The notes under the pieces are model-generated. The model ran no database searches. It worked only from the letters and a program-made list of their open reading frames with translations, and was not told the DNA's origin. Source: Clostridia bacterium (lineage in GTDB: Bacteria > Bacillota > Peptococcia > DRI-13 > UBA5745). From it: DNA of 64,000 nucleotides. This document shows, piece after piece, positions 40,849 to 48,708 of the stretch (its first letter is position 1; each line of letters begins with the position of its first letter). The translations under genes and the position numbers were made by a program. The DNA lies in the NCBI GenBank assembly GCA_018434325.1, contig JAHDPO010000018.1:1-64000 (forward strand), written 5' to 3'.

Positions 40849-41196
40849 ATGTTTAATGAAATTTGTATCTATGAGGCAAAGATTGAAAAGCAAGAGGAAA
40901 TTGAGCAACTTATGAAAGAGGTTGCCGCCTTTTATATGGAGCAGGATGGTGTTATTGAAGTTAGATATATCAAACGCACCCACCGCCAAACAGATTTTAA
41001 TGCCGTTAAAGAAGGGGCATTGCCTGTTCGCCTCACACGCAATGTAGGCAAAGTCACTTATGTTTTACATTGGACTGTTAGAGATGAAGAAACTCACGCA
41101 AGGGTGTCAAAGTTAGGGTTAGAGCATTTTTACAAGCGATGGAACAGATGCTTAACCACTATGCCAAAAATTATTTTGGGTGAAAACATTGTGTAA
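40849..41196 (+). CDS. Antibiotic biosynthesis monooxygenase-like (ABM) protein
   Basis: A 115-residue dimeric alpha/beta-barrel (ABM) type protein: EICIYEAKIEKQEEIEQLMK, then AFYMEQDGVIEVRYIKRTHR, and YVLHWTVRDEETHARVSKLG. ABM proteins oxidise quinol-like substrates without a cofactor or degrade haem; no specific active-site set is clear here. GAGGTGG precedes the ATG, and a perfect terminator follows. It forms a one-gene cassette between two copies of the gene-end remnant. Confidence 0.65.
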   Translation: MFNEICIYEAKIEKQEEIEQLMKEVAAFYMEQDGVIEVRYIKRTHRQTDFNAVKEGALPVRLTRNVGKVTYVLHWTVRDEETHARVSKLGLEHFYKRWNRCLTTMPKIILGENIV

Positions 41197-41266
41197 GGGT
41201 ATGAGAACACCATCTGTTAGTGGTTTAACTTCACCTACACAATAAAATCTGACTTATCACGAATTT

Positions 41267-41298
41267 GAGCCGTTGCATCTTACTTGACGCAACGGCTC
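41267..41298 (+). terminator. Terminator of the monooxygenase cassette
   Basis: GAGCCGTTGC pairs with GCAACGGCTC around an 11-12 base loop, followed by TTGCTTTG. It ends 10 bp before the next gene-end remnant. Confidence 0.8.
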
Positions 41299-41307
41299 TT
41301 GCTTTGT

Positions 41308-41365
41308 CTACATGCCAAGAATAGTCCAGTCAATGCTTGCATATAGACGGTGAACGGATTTTAAT
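41308..41365 (-). pseudogene. Remnant of a DUF3852-like gene 3' end (copy 2)
   Basis: On the minus strand it reads VHRLYASIDWTILGM and a stop. It is very similar to copies 1 and 3 and shares WTILG-x-stop with the intact gene at 44838. It lies between the terminator of one cassette and the promoter of the next. Confidence 0.65.
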
Positions 41366-41408
41366 TTTCATAGCACCGAACCCCTCCCTGTTGTCTATAT
41401 TTAATTAA

Positions 41409-41437
41409 TTGAAACTTCCATTTTGCTATGGTAAACT
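41409..41437 (+). promoter_or_regulatory. Promoter of the AraC-VOC operon
   Basis: TTGAAA (41409-41414) and TAAACT (41432-41437), 17 bp apart, are identical in sequence and spacing to the boxes at 40711-40739. A small ccccgaagggg hairpin lies in the leader near 41495. Confidence 0.7.
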
Positions 41438-41581
41438 TATTTTATATATTTACCGAGTAAAACTTTTTTGAAACGGTAGTGAGGAAAAATTTGCCCCGAA
41501 GGGGTGTATTTATATTTGCTTGATTCGCATTAGGCGGATAAACATAATGAAAACTTTACTTTGAAGATGAGGGGGAATAAT

Positions 41582-42403
41582 TTGATTATAAAAGATAACA
41601 AGCAATTCAATATATTCCCCTCGCATGTGGGGCTGAGAAAATATATTCAATATTACAACGTCGTATTTCCATCGAATAATACATTTACCGCACAATATAC
41701 GCTTATGCCTAACGCTTGCGGAACATTGTCGCTTGCTTTTGACGGAAACGCAGTCATTGCTGAACTGTGGGGAGCATCTTTAACCCCGGTATTGTTAGGA
41801 ATGGAACCAAATAGTTATCATGTCCTATTGCTTGTACAACTTTCTCCCTATGGTTTGTATCAAATTACTCGTCAAAGCCAAGCGGAGTTTGCAGATAAAC
41901 GACTGACGCTTGAGGATATTGACAATGAGCTGTTTTATTCGCTGCATCAGGCTTTTGTAGCATCAAAAACTGTATCCGATTTGGTGAATACTTGTGAGGA
42001 AATTTTATACCGACGCATGGAAAAGCATGTTGTTTCGGACTCTTTGGTGTTGGCAACCAAAGTGATTTCTGATAATTATGGACAAATACAAGTGAAAGAA
42101 GTTGCCAGACAATCCCATTATAGTGGGCGACAGCTAAACCGCTTGTTTCTTGTGCAAATTGGGATGAATGTTAAGGACTTTATACGCTTAACTCGCTTTA
42201 ATTATGTATTAAAGCACATTCAAAAATCGCCTTGCTTTTTTGCGGCATTGTCGCAACAAGCTGGATATTTCGACCAAGCCCATTTTGATAAAGATTTCAA
42301 GGCTATCAGTGGCGTTACCCCACAAAAGTATCTGAAAACAATGTCGGATTTTTACTATGACGGCACAGAGATATACGATACACTATCCTCAAAGGGGGAT
42401 TGA
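41582..42403 (+). CDS. AraC family transcriptional regulator
   Basis: A 273-residue regulator. An N-terminal effector domain (FPSHVGLRKYIQYYNVVFPS, with the LSPYGLYQITR segment that resembles other clostridial AraC sensors) precedes a double helix-turn-helix: IQVKEVARQSHYSGRQLNRL and then LSQQAGYFDQAHFDKDFKAI. GVTPQKYLKTM ends the domain. I take the TTG at 41582 after GAGGGGG; an alternative TTG lies 7 codons upstream. It probably activates the VOC gene 3 bp downstream. Confidence 0.87.
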   Translation: MIIKDNKQFNIFPSHVGLRKYIQYYNVVFPSNNTFTAQYTLMPNACGTLSLAFDGNAVIAELWGASLTPVLLGMEPNSYHVLLLVQLSPYGLYQITRQSQAEFADKRLTLEDIDNELFYSLHQAFVASKTVSDLVNTCEEILYRRMEKHVVSDSLVLATKVISDNYGQIQVKEVARQSHYSGRQLNRLFLVQIGMNVKDFIRLTRFNYVLKHIQKSPCFFAALSQQAGYFDQAHFDKDFKAISGVTPQKYLKTMSDFYYDGTEIYDTLSSKGD

Positions 42404-42406
42404 AAA

Positions 42407-42877
42407 ATGAAATATCAAGGTTGTCTTTTAGCGGTTAAGGATATAGCCGCATCGAAACATTTTTATGAAAAGGTGCTTCATCAAAACGCGGTAATGGATA
42501 TTGGCGTACATGTGACCTTTGAGGGGTTTTCTCTGCAACAAGGATATGCCGAACTCGTTGGCATATCAGTCGATAGCGTGAAAGAGCAATCGCACAACTT
42601 TCAAGTTTATTTTGAAGTGGAAGATTTAGACAAGGTATACGCCAAACTAAAAAGCATATCCAGTTTGCAGTGGGTACACGAAATCAAAGAATACCCGTGG
42701 GGGCAGCGTGATATTCGGGTATATGACCCCGACAAGCACATTGTAGAAATTGCAGAGGATATGACCACGGTTATCAAACGCTTTTTTAATCAAGGCATGT
42801 CGGCAGAAGAAGTTGCTACACGCACAATGTTCCCTCTTGAGGTTGTAAAACAGTATGCGTTAGGCTTTAGTATGTGA
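42407..42877 (+). CDS. VOC family protein with a C-terminal helical extension
   Basis: A 156-residue vicinal-oxygen-chelate protein. The first unit is CLLAVKDIAASKHFYEKVLH, the second VYFEVEDLDKVYAKLKSISS, and the metal-site strand is PWGQRDIRVYDPDKHIVEIA. Unusually, it ends with about 35 extra residues, partly helical (MSAEEVATRTMFPLEVVKQY), that resemble a small HTH. It is coupled to the AraC regulator upstream and may be its effector gene. A hairpin terminator follows within 10 bp. Confidence 0.83.
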   Translation: MKYQGCLLAVKDIAASKHFYEKVLHQNAVMDIGVHVTFEGFSLQQGYAELVGISVDSVKEQSHNFQVYFEVEDLDKVYAKLKSISSLQWVHEIKEYPWGQRDIRVYDPDKHIVEIAEDMTTVIKRFFNQGMSAEEVATRTMFPLEVVKQYALGFSM

Positions 42878-42883
42878 TACACG

Positions 42884-42907
42884 GCGGCTTTGGTAAACCA
42901 AAGCCGC
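42884..42907 (+). terminator. Terminator of the AraC-VOC operon
   Basis: An 11-bp perfect stem, GCGGCTTTGGT with ACCAAAGCCGC, around AA is followed by TATTTTATT. Confidence 0.8.
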
Positions 42908-42942
42908 TATTTTATTCCAAACAAGATTGGAGGAGACGGACA

Positions 42943-43149
42943 ATGAGTAAATATGAGCCGCTTTGGAAGGCGATAGGTCAACGCACGGAGAACAGCTTCG
43001 CGCTGACCTATGCCGAGATTGAACAGATTCTGGGCTTTCCCATCGACCACGCCTTTTTAACCTTCAAGAAGGAGCTGCCCGTCTACGGCTATGAGGTGGA
43101 TAAGATCTCCATGAAGGCACAGACGGTGACGTTCAAACGCTGCACTTGA
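42943..43149 (+). CDS. Small conserved protein (DUF7662-like)
   Basis: A 68-residue protein: KYEPLWKAIGQRTENSFAL, then TYAEIEQILGFPIDHAFL and VYGYEVDKISMKAQTVTFKR. This compact pattern resembles a clostridial family I recall as DUF7662, apparently a small helix-plus-beta domain of unknown role. The start is the ATG at 42943 after TTGGAGGAG. It is followed by the DUF5131 gene 54 bp downstream and may be co-transcribed with it. Confidence 0.65.
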   Translation: MSKYEPLWKAIGQRTENSFALTYAEIEQILGFPIDHAFLTFKKELPVYGYEVDKISMKAQTVTFKRCT

Positions 43150-43203
43150 CAAGCGGTGCGTTTCTGCCATCATCGGCTTCACCCATCCAAGAGGAGGAAT
43201 ACT

Positions 43204-43926
43204 ATGAACTGGGAGCCATGGACAGGCTGTTACAAGATAAGTGATGGCTGTACAAATTGCTATTTTTATGGGCCGTATGCAAAACGCTATGGTCAAAGCA
43301 CAATACAAAAAACAGATAAATTTGATTGGCCCGCAAGGAAAAATGCAAAGGGAGAATACAATATCAAAGGCAACAAAATTCTTCCAACCTGTTTTGCGAC
43401 TGACTTTTTCCTGCCAGAAGCAGACGAGTGGCGTAAAGACATTTGGGCTATCATCAAGGAAAGAACAGATATTGATTTCTTGATTTTAACAAAGCGAATT
43501 GACCGTTTCCCCCAATCGCTTCCGTCTGATTGGGGTACAGGCTATGACAATGTGAATATTGGCTGTACTGCCGAAAATCAAACACTCGCCGATTACAGGC
43601 TTCCGCTCTTTTTATCCTATCCGATAAAGCGGCGCTTTATTGCCTGCGCCCCACTTTTAGAAGCGATAGATTTAACACCATATCTTGATGGCATAGACCA
43701 TGTTACCGTTGGCGGCGAAACAGGACGAGAAGCCCGTATGTGCGATTATGATTGGGTACTTAATATCCGTGAACAATGCGTAACAGCAGATGTAACCTTT
43801 TGGTTCAAGAATACAGGCTCACTTTTCAAACGTGACGGTGTAGTGGAAAAAATAAATCCATTTAAGCAAAACAGTGTGGCAAAAGAGCTCGATATTGATA
43901 TTTCAGATGGGAAAAGGTTGTTCTGA
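43204..43926 (+). CDS. DUF5131 (phage Gp37/Gp68-like) protein
   Basis: A 240-residue protein of the DUF5131 family. It starts NWEPWTGCYKISDGCTNCYF, where the three-Cys cluster resembles a radical-SAM-type iron-sulfur site. It then has DFLILTKRIDRFPQSLP, NIGCTAENQTLADYRLP and RRFIACAPLLEAIDL. In phages and islands these genes often neighbour a three-Cys-motif partner (TcmP), which is not seen here. The activity is unknown. GAGGAGGAATACT precedes the ATG at 43204. Confidence 0.82.
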   Translation: MNWEPWTGCYKISDGCTNCYFYGPYAKRYGQSTIQKTDKFDWPARKNAKGEYNIKGNKILPTCFATDFFLPEADEWRKDIWAIIKERTDIDFLILTKRIDRFPQSLPSDWGTGYDNVNIGCTAENQTLADYRLPLFLSYPIKRRFIACAPLLEAIDLTPYLDGIDHVTVGGETGREARMCDYDWVLNIREQCVTADVTFWFKNTGSLFKRDGVVEKINPFKQNSVAKELDIDISDGKRLF

Positions 43927-44103
43927 TCAAATCAATGGAGTAAAGCATTATTGCCTATTTTGTTTAACAAATATTCTGTATGAACCAAATGAGCAGACAG
44001 CTTATTGAGACTAAATCGGTTCTACCAAAACTAATCACGATTACTATGAAAATATGGGCAAACCTTGCTATCAGGCTCGGGTTGCCTACTTTTTGTTTTA
44101 CAG
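43927..44103. other. Gene-free spacer with terminator-like dyad
   Basis: No gene seen. GGGCAAACC near 44055 and GGGTTGCCT near 44080 can pair and are followed by ACTTTTTGTTTT, probably the end of the DUF5131 transcript. The dyad ends about 10 bp before the third gene-end remnant. Confidence 0.5.
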
Positions 44104-44155
44104 TCACATCCCGAGTATAGTCCAGTCAATACTTGCACAAGGATGGTGGACTTCA
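44104..44155 (-). pseudogene. Remnant of a DUF3852-like gene 3' end (copy 3)
   Basis: On the minus strand it reads VHHPCASIDWTILGM and a stop. It is nearly the same as copy 2 and sits between a terminator-like dyad and the DUF1697 gene. Confidence 0.65.
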
Positions 44156-44213
44156 CATTCGCTAAATGGTATTATATAATTATAAATCATAATTTGTAGA
44201 AGAGGTATTGTCC

Positions 44214-44753
44214 TTGAAAAGATATATTGCCTTATTAAGGGGCATTAACATAAGCGGCAAAAATAAAATCGCTATGGCAGAACTAAAATCGGGTTTTATG
44301 AAGCTTGGTTATGACGATGTTCTTACACACCTTAACAGTGGAAATGTTGTTTTTTCAATTGATAAGAATGATGAAACTGTTCTTGCAAATAAAATCAAGC
44401 ATATGATACAAGAACAATTTAGTTTAGATATTCCTGTTTTCGTCATCTTACAAGAAAAATTACAAGATATATTATGCAATGCTCCTGATTGGTGGGGAAC
44501 AGATAACAAAGAGATATATGATAATCTGATTTTTGTAATACCTAATTTTACTGCCGAAACCATAGCAGAGAAAATCGGTAAGCCAACAAAAGAATTGGAA
44601 CAGATATACATTTATAATAATGTCATTTTCTGGTCTTTTGATAAGGCTAAATACGCAAAGGCTAACTGGTGGAAAAAAACAGCAAGCATAGGTATTGGAG
44701 AAGTTATTACAATCAGAACTGCTAATACTTTGAGAAAGATCGCAAAAATATGA
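44214..44753 (+). CDS. DUF1697 domain protein
   Basis: A 179-residue protein of the DUF1697 family: YIALLRGINISGKNKIAMAE, then GYDDVLTHLNSGNVVFS, and NWWKKTASIGIGEVITIRTA near the C-terminus, replacing the usual WNTVTKL. The family is widespread and uncharacterised. I take the TTG at 44214, 7 bp after AGAGGT; a second TTG at 44208 is possible. It is the only gene of the third cassette, and its terminator abuts the DUF3852 gene. Confidence 0.82.
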   Translation: MKRYIALLRGINISGKNKIAMAELKSGFMKLGYDDVLTHLNSGNVVFSIDKNDETVLANKIKHMIQEQFSLDIPVFVILQEKLQDILCNAPDWWGTDNKEIYDNLIFVIPNFTAETIAEKIGKPTKELEQIYIYNNVIFWSFDKAKYAKANWWKKTASIGIGEVITIRTANTLRKIAKI

Positions 44754-44792
44754 TAACTCTATAAATTGTATCTTGTGAAGCTGCTTGGAATT

Positions 44793-44835
44793 AAGGCAAC
44801 AGTACTATTGTTGATTTTAGTACTGTGCCTTTTTA
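44793..44835 (+). terminator. Terminator of the DUF1697 cassette
   Basis: AAGGCAACAGTACT pairs with AGTACTGTGCCTT around ATTGTTGATTTT and is followed by TTTTTA. It ends two bases before the stop codon of the converging DUF3852 gene. Confidence 0.8.
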
Positions 44836-44837
44836 CA

Positions 44838-45176
44838 TCATAATCCGAGTATCGTCCAGATATAGGTCGGCGCCGTGAGAGTGAACACCAAGCAGGCGAA
44901 CAGAATGGCGGGCGCCGCCCACTCAAACTGCCCATGTTTGCGATAATCGAAGTACGCCATCCCAAGTTTGGCAAAGAAAAACACCGCCAGAATCAAGTCG
45001 ATTGCAGGGAACACCACCTTGTTGACCACCGTCTTGATTTGCCCGGAGGCATCGTTCCACGTTCCCTCAATCGCCCCGGCCACGTCGCCGTTTGCCGCAA
45101 AAGCGGTTGTGCCAAACAGCAGGCTTACCATGAGAACGAGCGTGAGTGCCAGCGCGATTTTTTTATATCTTTTCAT
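44838..45176 (-). CDS. DUF3852-type small membrane protein (VirB2/TrbC position)
   Basis: A 112-residue protein. A signal-like first segment (KIALALTLVLMVSLLFGTTA followed by FAA) is followed by a short loop. Two membrane helices (VFPAIDLILAVFFFAKLGMA and PAILFACLVFTLTAP) come next, with a basic cytosolic turn between them. Small size, signal and paired helices match VirB2/TrbC-type pilins or channel subunits; I recall the clostridial version as DUF3852. The start ATG at 45176 follows AAAGGTGG. The last codons (IWTILGL-stop) are the sequence copied in three remnants at 40614, 41308 and 44104. Confidence 0.72.
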   Translation of the reverse strand: MKRYKKIALALTLVLMVSLLFGTTAFAANGDVAGAIEGTWNDASGQIKTVVNKVVFPAIDLILAVFFFAKLGMAYFDYRKHGQFEWAAPAILFACLVFTLTAPTYIWTILGL

Positions 45177-45246
45177 AAAGACCACCTTTCCGAAATGAGG
45201 AACAAGGCCGCAGGATCGCTCCCGCCGCCTTGTTCTTTTTCTGTTT

Positions 45247-45717
45247 TTATAGCTGCATGGTCATGTCCATGCCCGGAGTCTGTTCCTCCAAAAGCGGAGC
45301 TACCGCAAGCACTTGCGGGTTTTGGTAAAACTTCAGGTCGCCCCGAAATCCTTTTTTCAGCGCACTGAATTCCTTCGCTTGTGCAAGGAGCTCAGCGGAA
45401 CAGCCGGGCGGCAGCTCCTGATTCCAGCGCACCCAATCGCCGTTCTGATAGCGCGGCTCCAGCTGGAGAATCACATAATCCTCCGGCACAAAAGCGGGGT
45501 ATTTCCGCCAGAAGCCCTGCACATCCACGTAAGGATGCCCCTCCTGCATGACGGTCATTTCCATAAGCCGCAGGGTATCTGCAAGAGAGGTGCAGAACCA
45601 GCACTCCCGATCTCCGAACCGCCGGATGCGGCCATCCTTGAGAATTGCCTCCAGCCGATCCGTTTTTGTGTAGTGGTACACGCTGCCTTTTGGAGCCTCA
45701 ATGCGTTCATATGCCAT
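45247..45717 (-). CDS. Hypothetical protein with ART/DarT-like N-terminus
   Basis: A 156-residue soluble protein. The opening VYHYTKTDRLEAILKDGRIR, then CWFCTSLADTLRLM, resembles the NAD-binding start of ADP-ribosyltransferase-like folds (YHxT...IL..G), and VPEDYVILQLEP could be the next strand. I could not find a convincing catalytic Glu, so the assignment is tentative. The C-terminus is EEQTPGMDMTMQL, the clearest of the Gln/Met-rich tails. It lies between the DUF3852 gene and a secreted protein in the transfer operon. Confidence 0.5.
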   Translation of the reverse strand: MAYERIEAPKGSVYHYTKTDRLEAILKDGRIRRFGDRECWFCTSLADTLRLMEMTVMQEGHPYVDVQGFWRKYPAFVPEDYVILQLEPRYQNGDWVRWNQELPPGCSAELLAQAKEFSALKKGFRGDLKFYQNPQVLAVAPLLEEQTPGMDMTMQL

Positions 45718-45730
45718 CCTCGTCCCTCCT

Positions 45731-47416
45731 TTACGGCTGGATGGGACCGGCGTGCCAATCCTGCCACAGATTGCCGCGGATAGTCAGGCTGTCGGTCAGG
45801 TTGGCGGACAGCATCCCATCGGGCGTCCACGCATCTATGAGCCATGTGTTGACGGTATAGGCGCCGTCCAGCATCCAGATGGGGCTGAAATGAGTCCGAT
45901 TCTTGTAGGTGGAATAGGGATTTTTCTGAAATTCAAACCGCCCCGATCCCATACGATCCAAGAGCCGCCAGTAGGCTTCGTAGCCGAATTCAGGGAAATA
46001 GCTGACCGCATTCTGCGGCTGGGTAACCGCCGAGCTTTGGCTGGAGCTGACACTCCCGGTGACGGTCTGGTTGATACCGTATCCTGACTTCATAACTCTT
46101 CCGCTGGCGGTGGGATTTTTATCATCGCACTGGATGCTCATGGCTGCGGTTAGACTGGCGCTGTAGCGATCCAGATCAAATTCCCACCATCCATGGTCAC
46201 ACCAGTATCCGTCCTCATCATCCCCATGCCATACCCAATATTCCTGCCACCACGGGCGCCAGACACTCCAGCTTGCCGTGCTTTTCACCGCTCTGCTTGG
46301 AACAGAAGTGCGGGAGAAGCTGTCATTGCGGTCATCGGCTACGGGATTGGGCGGCGGGTTCTTATCAAGGTCAACGATTTTTACGTTGAGGGTCGTTTTC
46401 GCCGTGCTGCCGGGGCCGGACACCGTCACTTCAATGGTCATGTTCTGCTCGGTATCAGGGGTTCTCCATTTCACCCACGCAAGCTGGCTGTCGCCTTCAG
46501 GGTAATAAACATTGCCCACGTTGTAGGTCTGGCCGCCAATGTTGAAGCTGACACGGGTGGGGCTGTCAGGGTCGGACTGGCCACCGCTGATGCGCACCGC
46601 CGTGATGACGTCGGTGTTGACCCGGTACTCATAATCGTAGGCGTCAATCTGCGGTTCCTCCGGCTTTTCCTCAAAGCGGACGATGCCAAGCCCAAGGCTG
46701 GACTTGATATCCGCATTGGTGGCGGCGCTGGTTTTGCTGCCTCCCCATGCGGGATAGCCGAGATCGCTTACCTCCAGGAACATGGCCAGCGGCAGATTCT
46801 TGTGGGTTAGGGATACCATGCGCCGCCTTAACAGGCCGCTGGTCTGCTCATCATAGAGCGCCGCTTCAGTAGCGGTGGTGGCAAACATATTGCCCTCAAA
46901 TTTATAAAAGGCAAAGGGTTCAAGGAGCAACTTGTACTCACCGCCAATCAGAACATCGTAGTCCATGCCAGTGTGATTTGCGATGAGTTGCACCAAAAAC
47001 TCAGAGCAAAAGTATTTCTTGAGTGCATCAATATTATTGCTGCCATTGGTACTGATAACTTTTGGAATTGCCTGAGGTGGTTTTATGGTGGTATAACCGC
47101 CTTGGACAGCTTGCAAGTTCCTGCCATTGTTGTACTGTATTTTGCTGACCTTTCCGAAATGATAAATCGAAGATGATGGGGACTTATTGCTTAAATCAAT
47201 GGGAGTAGTAACTACCGCATGGTCGCTTGCGCGAACCACCGTGACACGTACACCTTCATTACCGGGACTCCATGAATTGGTGCTGGTTCCCTGACCCATC
47301 CCGCCGCCACCGCCGTCAATGTTTCCGCTGCCGCCGGTGTCGGCAAGCGCAGTCATCGGGCAGAGCAGACACAAAACGAGGAACAGCGGCAGGGCTCTCA
47401 AAAGTAATTTTTTCAT
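45731..47416 (-). CDS. Secreted protein of unknown function in the transfer/Tad operon
   Basis: A 561-residue protein with a clear signal peptide (KKLLLRALPLFLVLCLLCPM then TALA) and a Gly-rich mature start. The middle resembles an Ig-like beta domain (MTIEVTVSGPGSTAKTTLNV). The C-terminal third is rich in Trp and Tyr (WRPWWQEYWVWHGDDEDGYW). No membrane anchor or sorting signal was seen. Position next to the pilus genes suggests an exported pilus- or mating-surface component. I recall similar proteins in clostridial ICEs but no tested function. Confidence 0.6.
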   Translation of the reverse strand: MKKLLLRALPLFLVLCLLCPMTALADTGGSGNIDGGGGGMGQGTSTNSWSPGNEGVRVTVVRASDHAVVTTPIDLSNKSPSSSIYHFGKVSKIQYNNGRNLQAVQGGYTTIKPPQAIPKVISTNGSNNIDALKKYFCSEFLVQLIANHTGMDYDVLIGGEYKLLLEPFAFYKFEGNMFATTATEAALYDEQTSGLLRRRMVSLTHKNLPLAMFLEVSDLGYPAWGGSKTSAATNADIKSSLGLGIVRFEEKPEEPQIDAYDYEYRVNTDVITAVRISGGQSDPDSPTRVSFNIGGQTYNVGNVYYPEGDSQLAWVKWRTPDTEQNMTIEVTVSGPGSTAKTTLNVKIVDLDKNPPPNPVADDRNDSFSRTSVPSRAVKSTASWSVWRPWWQEYWVWHGDDEDGYWCDHGWWEFDLDRYSASLTAAMSIQCDDKNPTASGRVMKSGYGINQTVTGSVSSSQSSAVTQPQNAVSYFPEFGYEAYWRLLDRMGSGRFEFQKNPYSTYKNRTHFSPIWMLDGAYTVNTWLIDAWTPDGMLSANLTDSLTIRGNLWQDWHAGPIQP

Positions 47417-47492
47417 TTTGCCCTCCTGTGTTTTTGCAAAATAAAAGCACGGTATTTTTCAACCGTGCTCTTGGGATATATTGTATTAAGTT

Positions 47493-48050
47493 TTAGTCCA
47501 TCGTACCGACTTGCTTGTTGATGTCGCCATCGCTTTTTCCCTCAATCACTTGATTTTCGCCCAAGTTTGGCACGTTATCAAAGCCAGGAATGCTGTTTCC
47601 GCCATTGCTGGGTTTAGAGGAGGATTCCTGTTTCGGGGTTTCCTTCGGCTGTTCCACCTTGTCATGGTCGACTGCCGCGGGAGGCTCGGTGACCTTTTCG
47701 CCGTTGGGCTTCTGTGTGGGGTCTTGAAGCTGTTCCTCGGTATATTCCGGCTTGCTCACATCGCCCTGAATGGTCTGCTCCGTGCCGCTGGAAACCGCGC
47801 CGTTGTCGGTGCTCACCGGCTGGGTGGTATCGGGCGGAGTTACGGTGACCTCTTTTTCTTTCTCTGTGCTGTCCGGCCCGGACGGGTCTACCGTCACATC
47901 GCTCACCTCGGAGCTTTGGGACGGGAGGGGCGCATCCACCGGATTGGGTGTCTGGAACCGCTGCCCGATCAGCACCACCAGTATCACGCAGAGGGCAAGT
48001 CCCCCGGCGACAGCCAGCCACTTCTTCATTTTGGGATTCATATTTTTCAT
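47493..48050 (-). CDS. Membrane-anchored Pro/Thr-rich protein, DUF6550-like
   Basis: A 185-residue protein with a short cytosolic start, one membrane helix (WLAVAGGLALCVILVVLIGQ), and a long low-complexity extracytoplasmic part. That part is rich in Pro, Glu, Ser and Thr with repeated acidic stretches. I recall this as DUF6550, a family tied to ICE-borne Tad-like loci. It may span the cell wall as a stalk. AGGAGGATGCTCTT precedes the ATG. Confidence 0.65.
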   Translation of the reverse strand: MKNMNPKMKKWLAVAGGLALCVILVVLIGQRFQTPNPVDAPLPSQSSEVSDVTVDPSGPDSTEKEKEVTVTPPDTTQPVSTDNGAVSSGTEQTIQGDVSKPEYTEEQLQDPTQKPNGEKVTEPPAAVDHDKVEQPKETPKQESSSKPSNGGNSIPGFDNVPNLGENQVIEGKSDGDINKQVGTMD

Positions 48051-48159
48051 AAGAGCATCCTCCTATTTACCATATTTTGATAAGCCTCTTGTTATTTCAC
48101 ACCCTACCATGAACGTTTCCGGAAGTCTACTGTTATTATAGAAAACTTTTTGATAACAG

Positions 48160-48708
48160 TCAAAATTTAGGCGTGTATCCGGCGCTGGTCTTGACCTTGA
48201 TGGTCATGGGCGGCAGCAGCTTCCCGCCAAAGGATACGGGAACCTCCAGCAGAATGGTGCTGTCCGCTTCAAAACGGGCGGAAGCTTGGTCACCCGATGC
48301 AAGAGGCGCGTTTCGGATGTCCACCTCCAGATTCCAGACCTTAAACTCCAGCTTGCCGTCCGGCGTGCGCTTTTCATGGTATCCGCTGCTATAAGAGAGT
48401 CCAAGGATGTTGTCCAGCCGGTCATAAATATCGCCGTAATCGAGACTTTCCTCGAAATCTCCGGCATAGGGCTGGTAAGCGCCCGAATAGCCCTCCCGCA
48501 CACCGTGGTACACATCATCGTAATTCTCCACCACGGTGGAGATGACGGCGGCCTGCACTGCATCCCGCACACCCTGCGCCACAATCATCAGACGGAAGTA
48601 TTCTGAAATGCCCGTGAAGATCATGACCAGCGACAGGGTAATTGCGATAATGAGAGGAAAGCCCGCACCGTCTTTTCTCCGTAAAATTTGCTTGATTTTA
48701 TCCGTCAT
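48160..48708 (-). CDS. TadE-like minor pseudopilin
   Basis: A 182-residue protein with a basic start, KDGAGFPLIIAITLSLVMIF as a pilin-like hydrophobic helix right after a Gly cleavage-type position, and a beta-rich extracellular domain. This is the arrangement of TadE/TadG minor pilins. It overlaps the upstream DUF4320 gene by 4 bp (ATGA). It is likely inserted by the prepilin peptidase or Sec pathway and joins the Flp pilus base. Confidence 0.75.
   Translation of the reverse strand: MTDKIKQILRRKDGAGFPLIIAITLSLVMIFTGISEYFRLMIVAQGVRDAVQAAVISTVVENYDDVYHGVREGYSGAYQPYAGDFEESLDYGDIYDRLDNILGLSYSSGYHEKRTPDGKLEFKVWNLEVDIRNAPLASGDQASARFEADSTILLEVPVSFGGKLLPPMTIKVKTSAGYTPKF

Noticed and set aside
42866-42877. 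The GFSM ending of the cassette VOC protein as a member of the shared Met tail
   Set aside because: It lacks the preceding E-Q-T element and the second Met pattern, and the gene is cargo with different composition.
40614-44155. Gene-end remnants as integron attC sites
   Set aside because: They lack the paired inner and outer boxes and palindromic folding of attC, and they read as one protein end on the minus strand.
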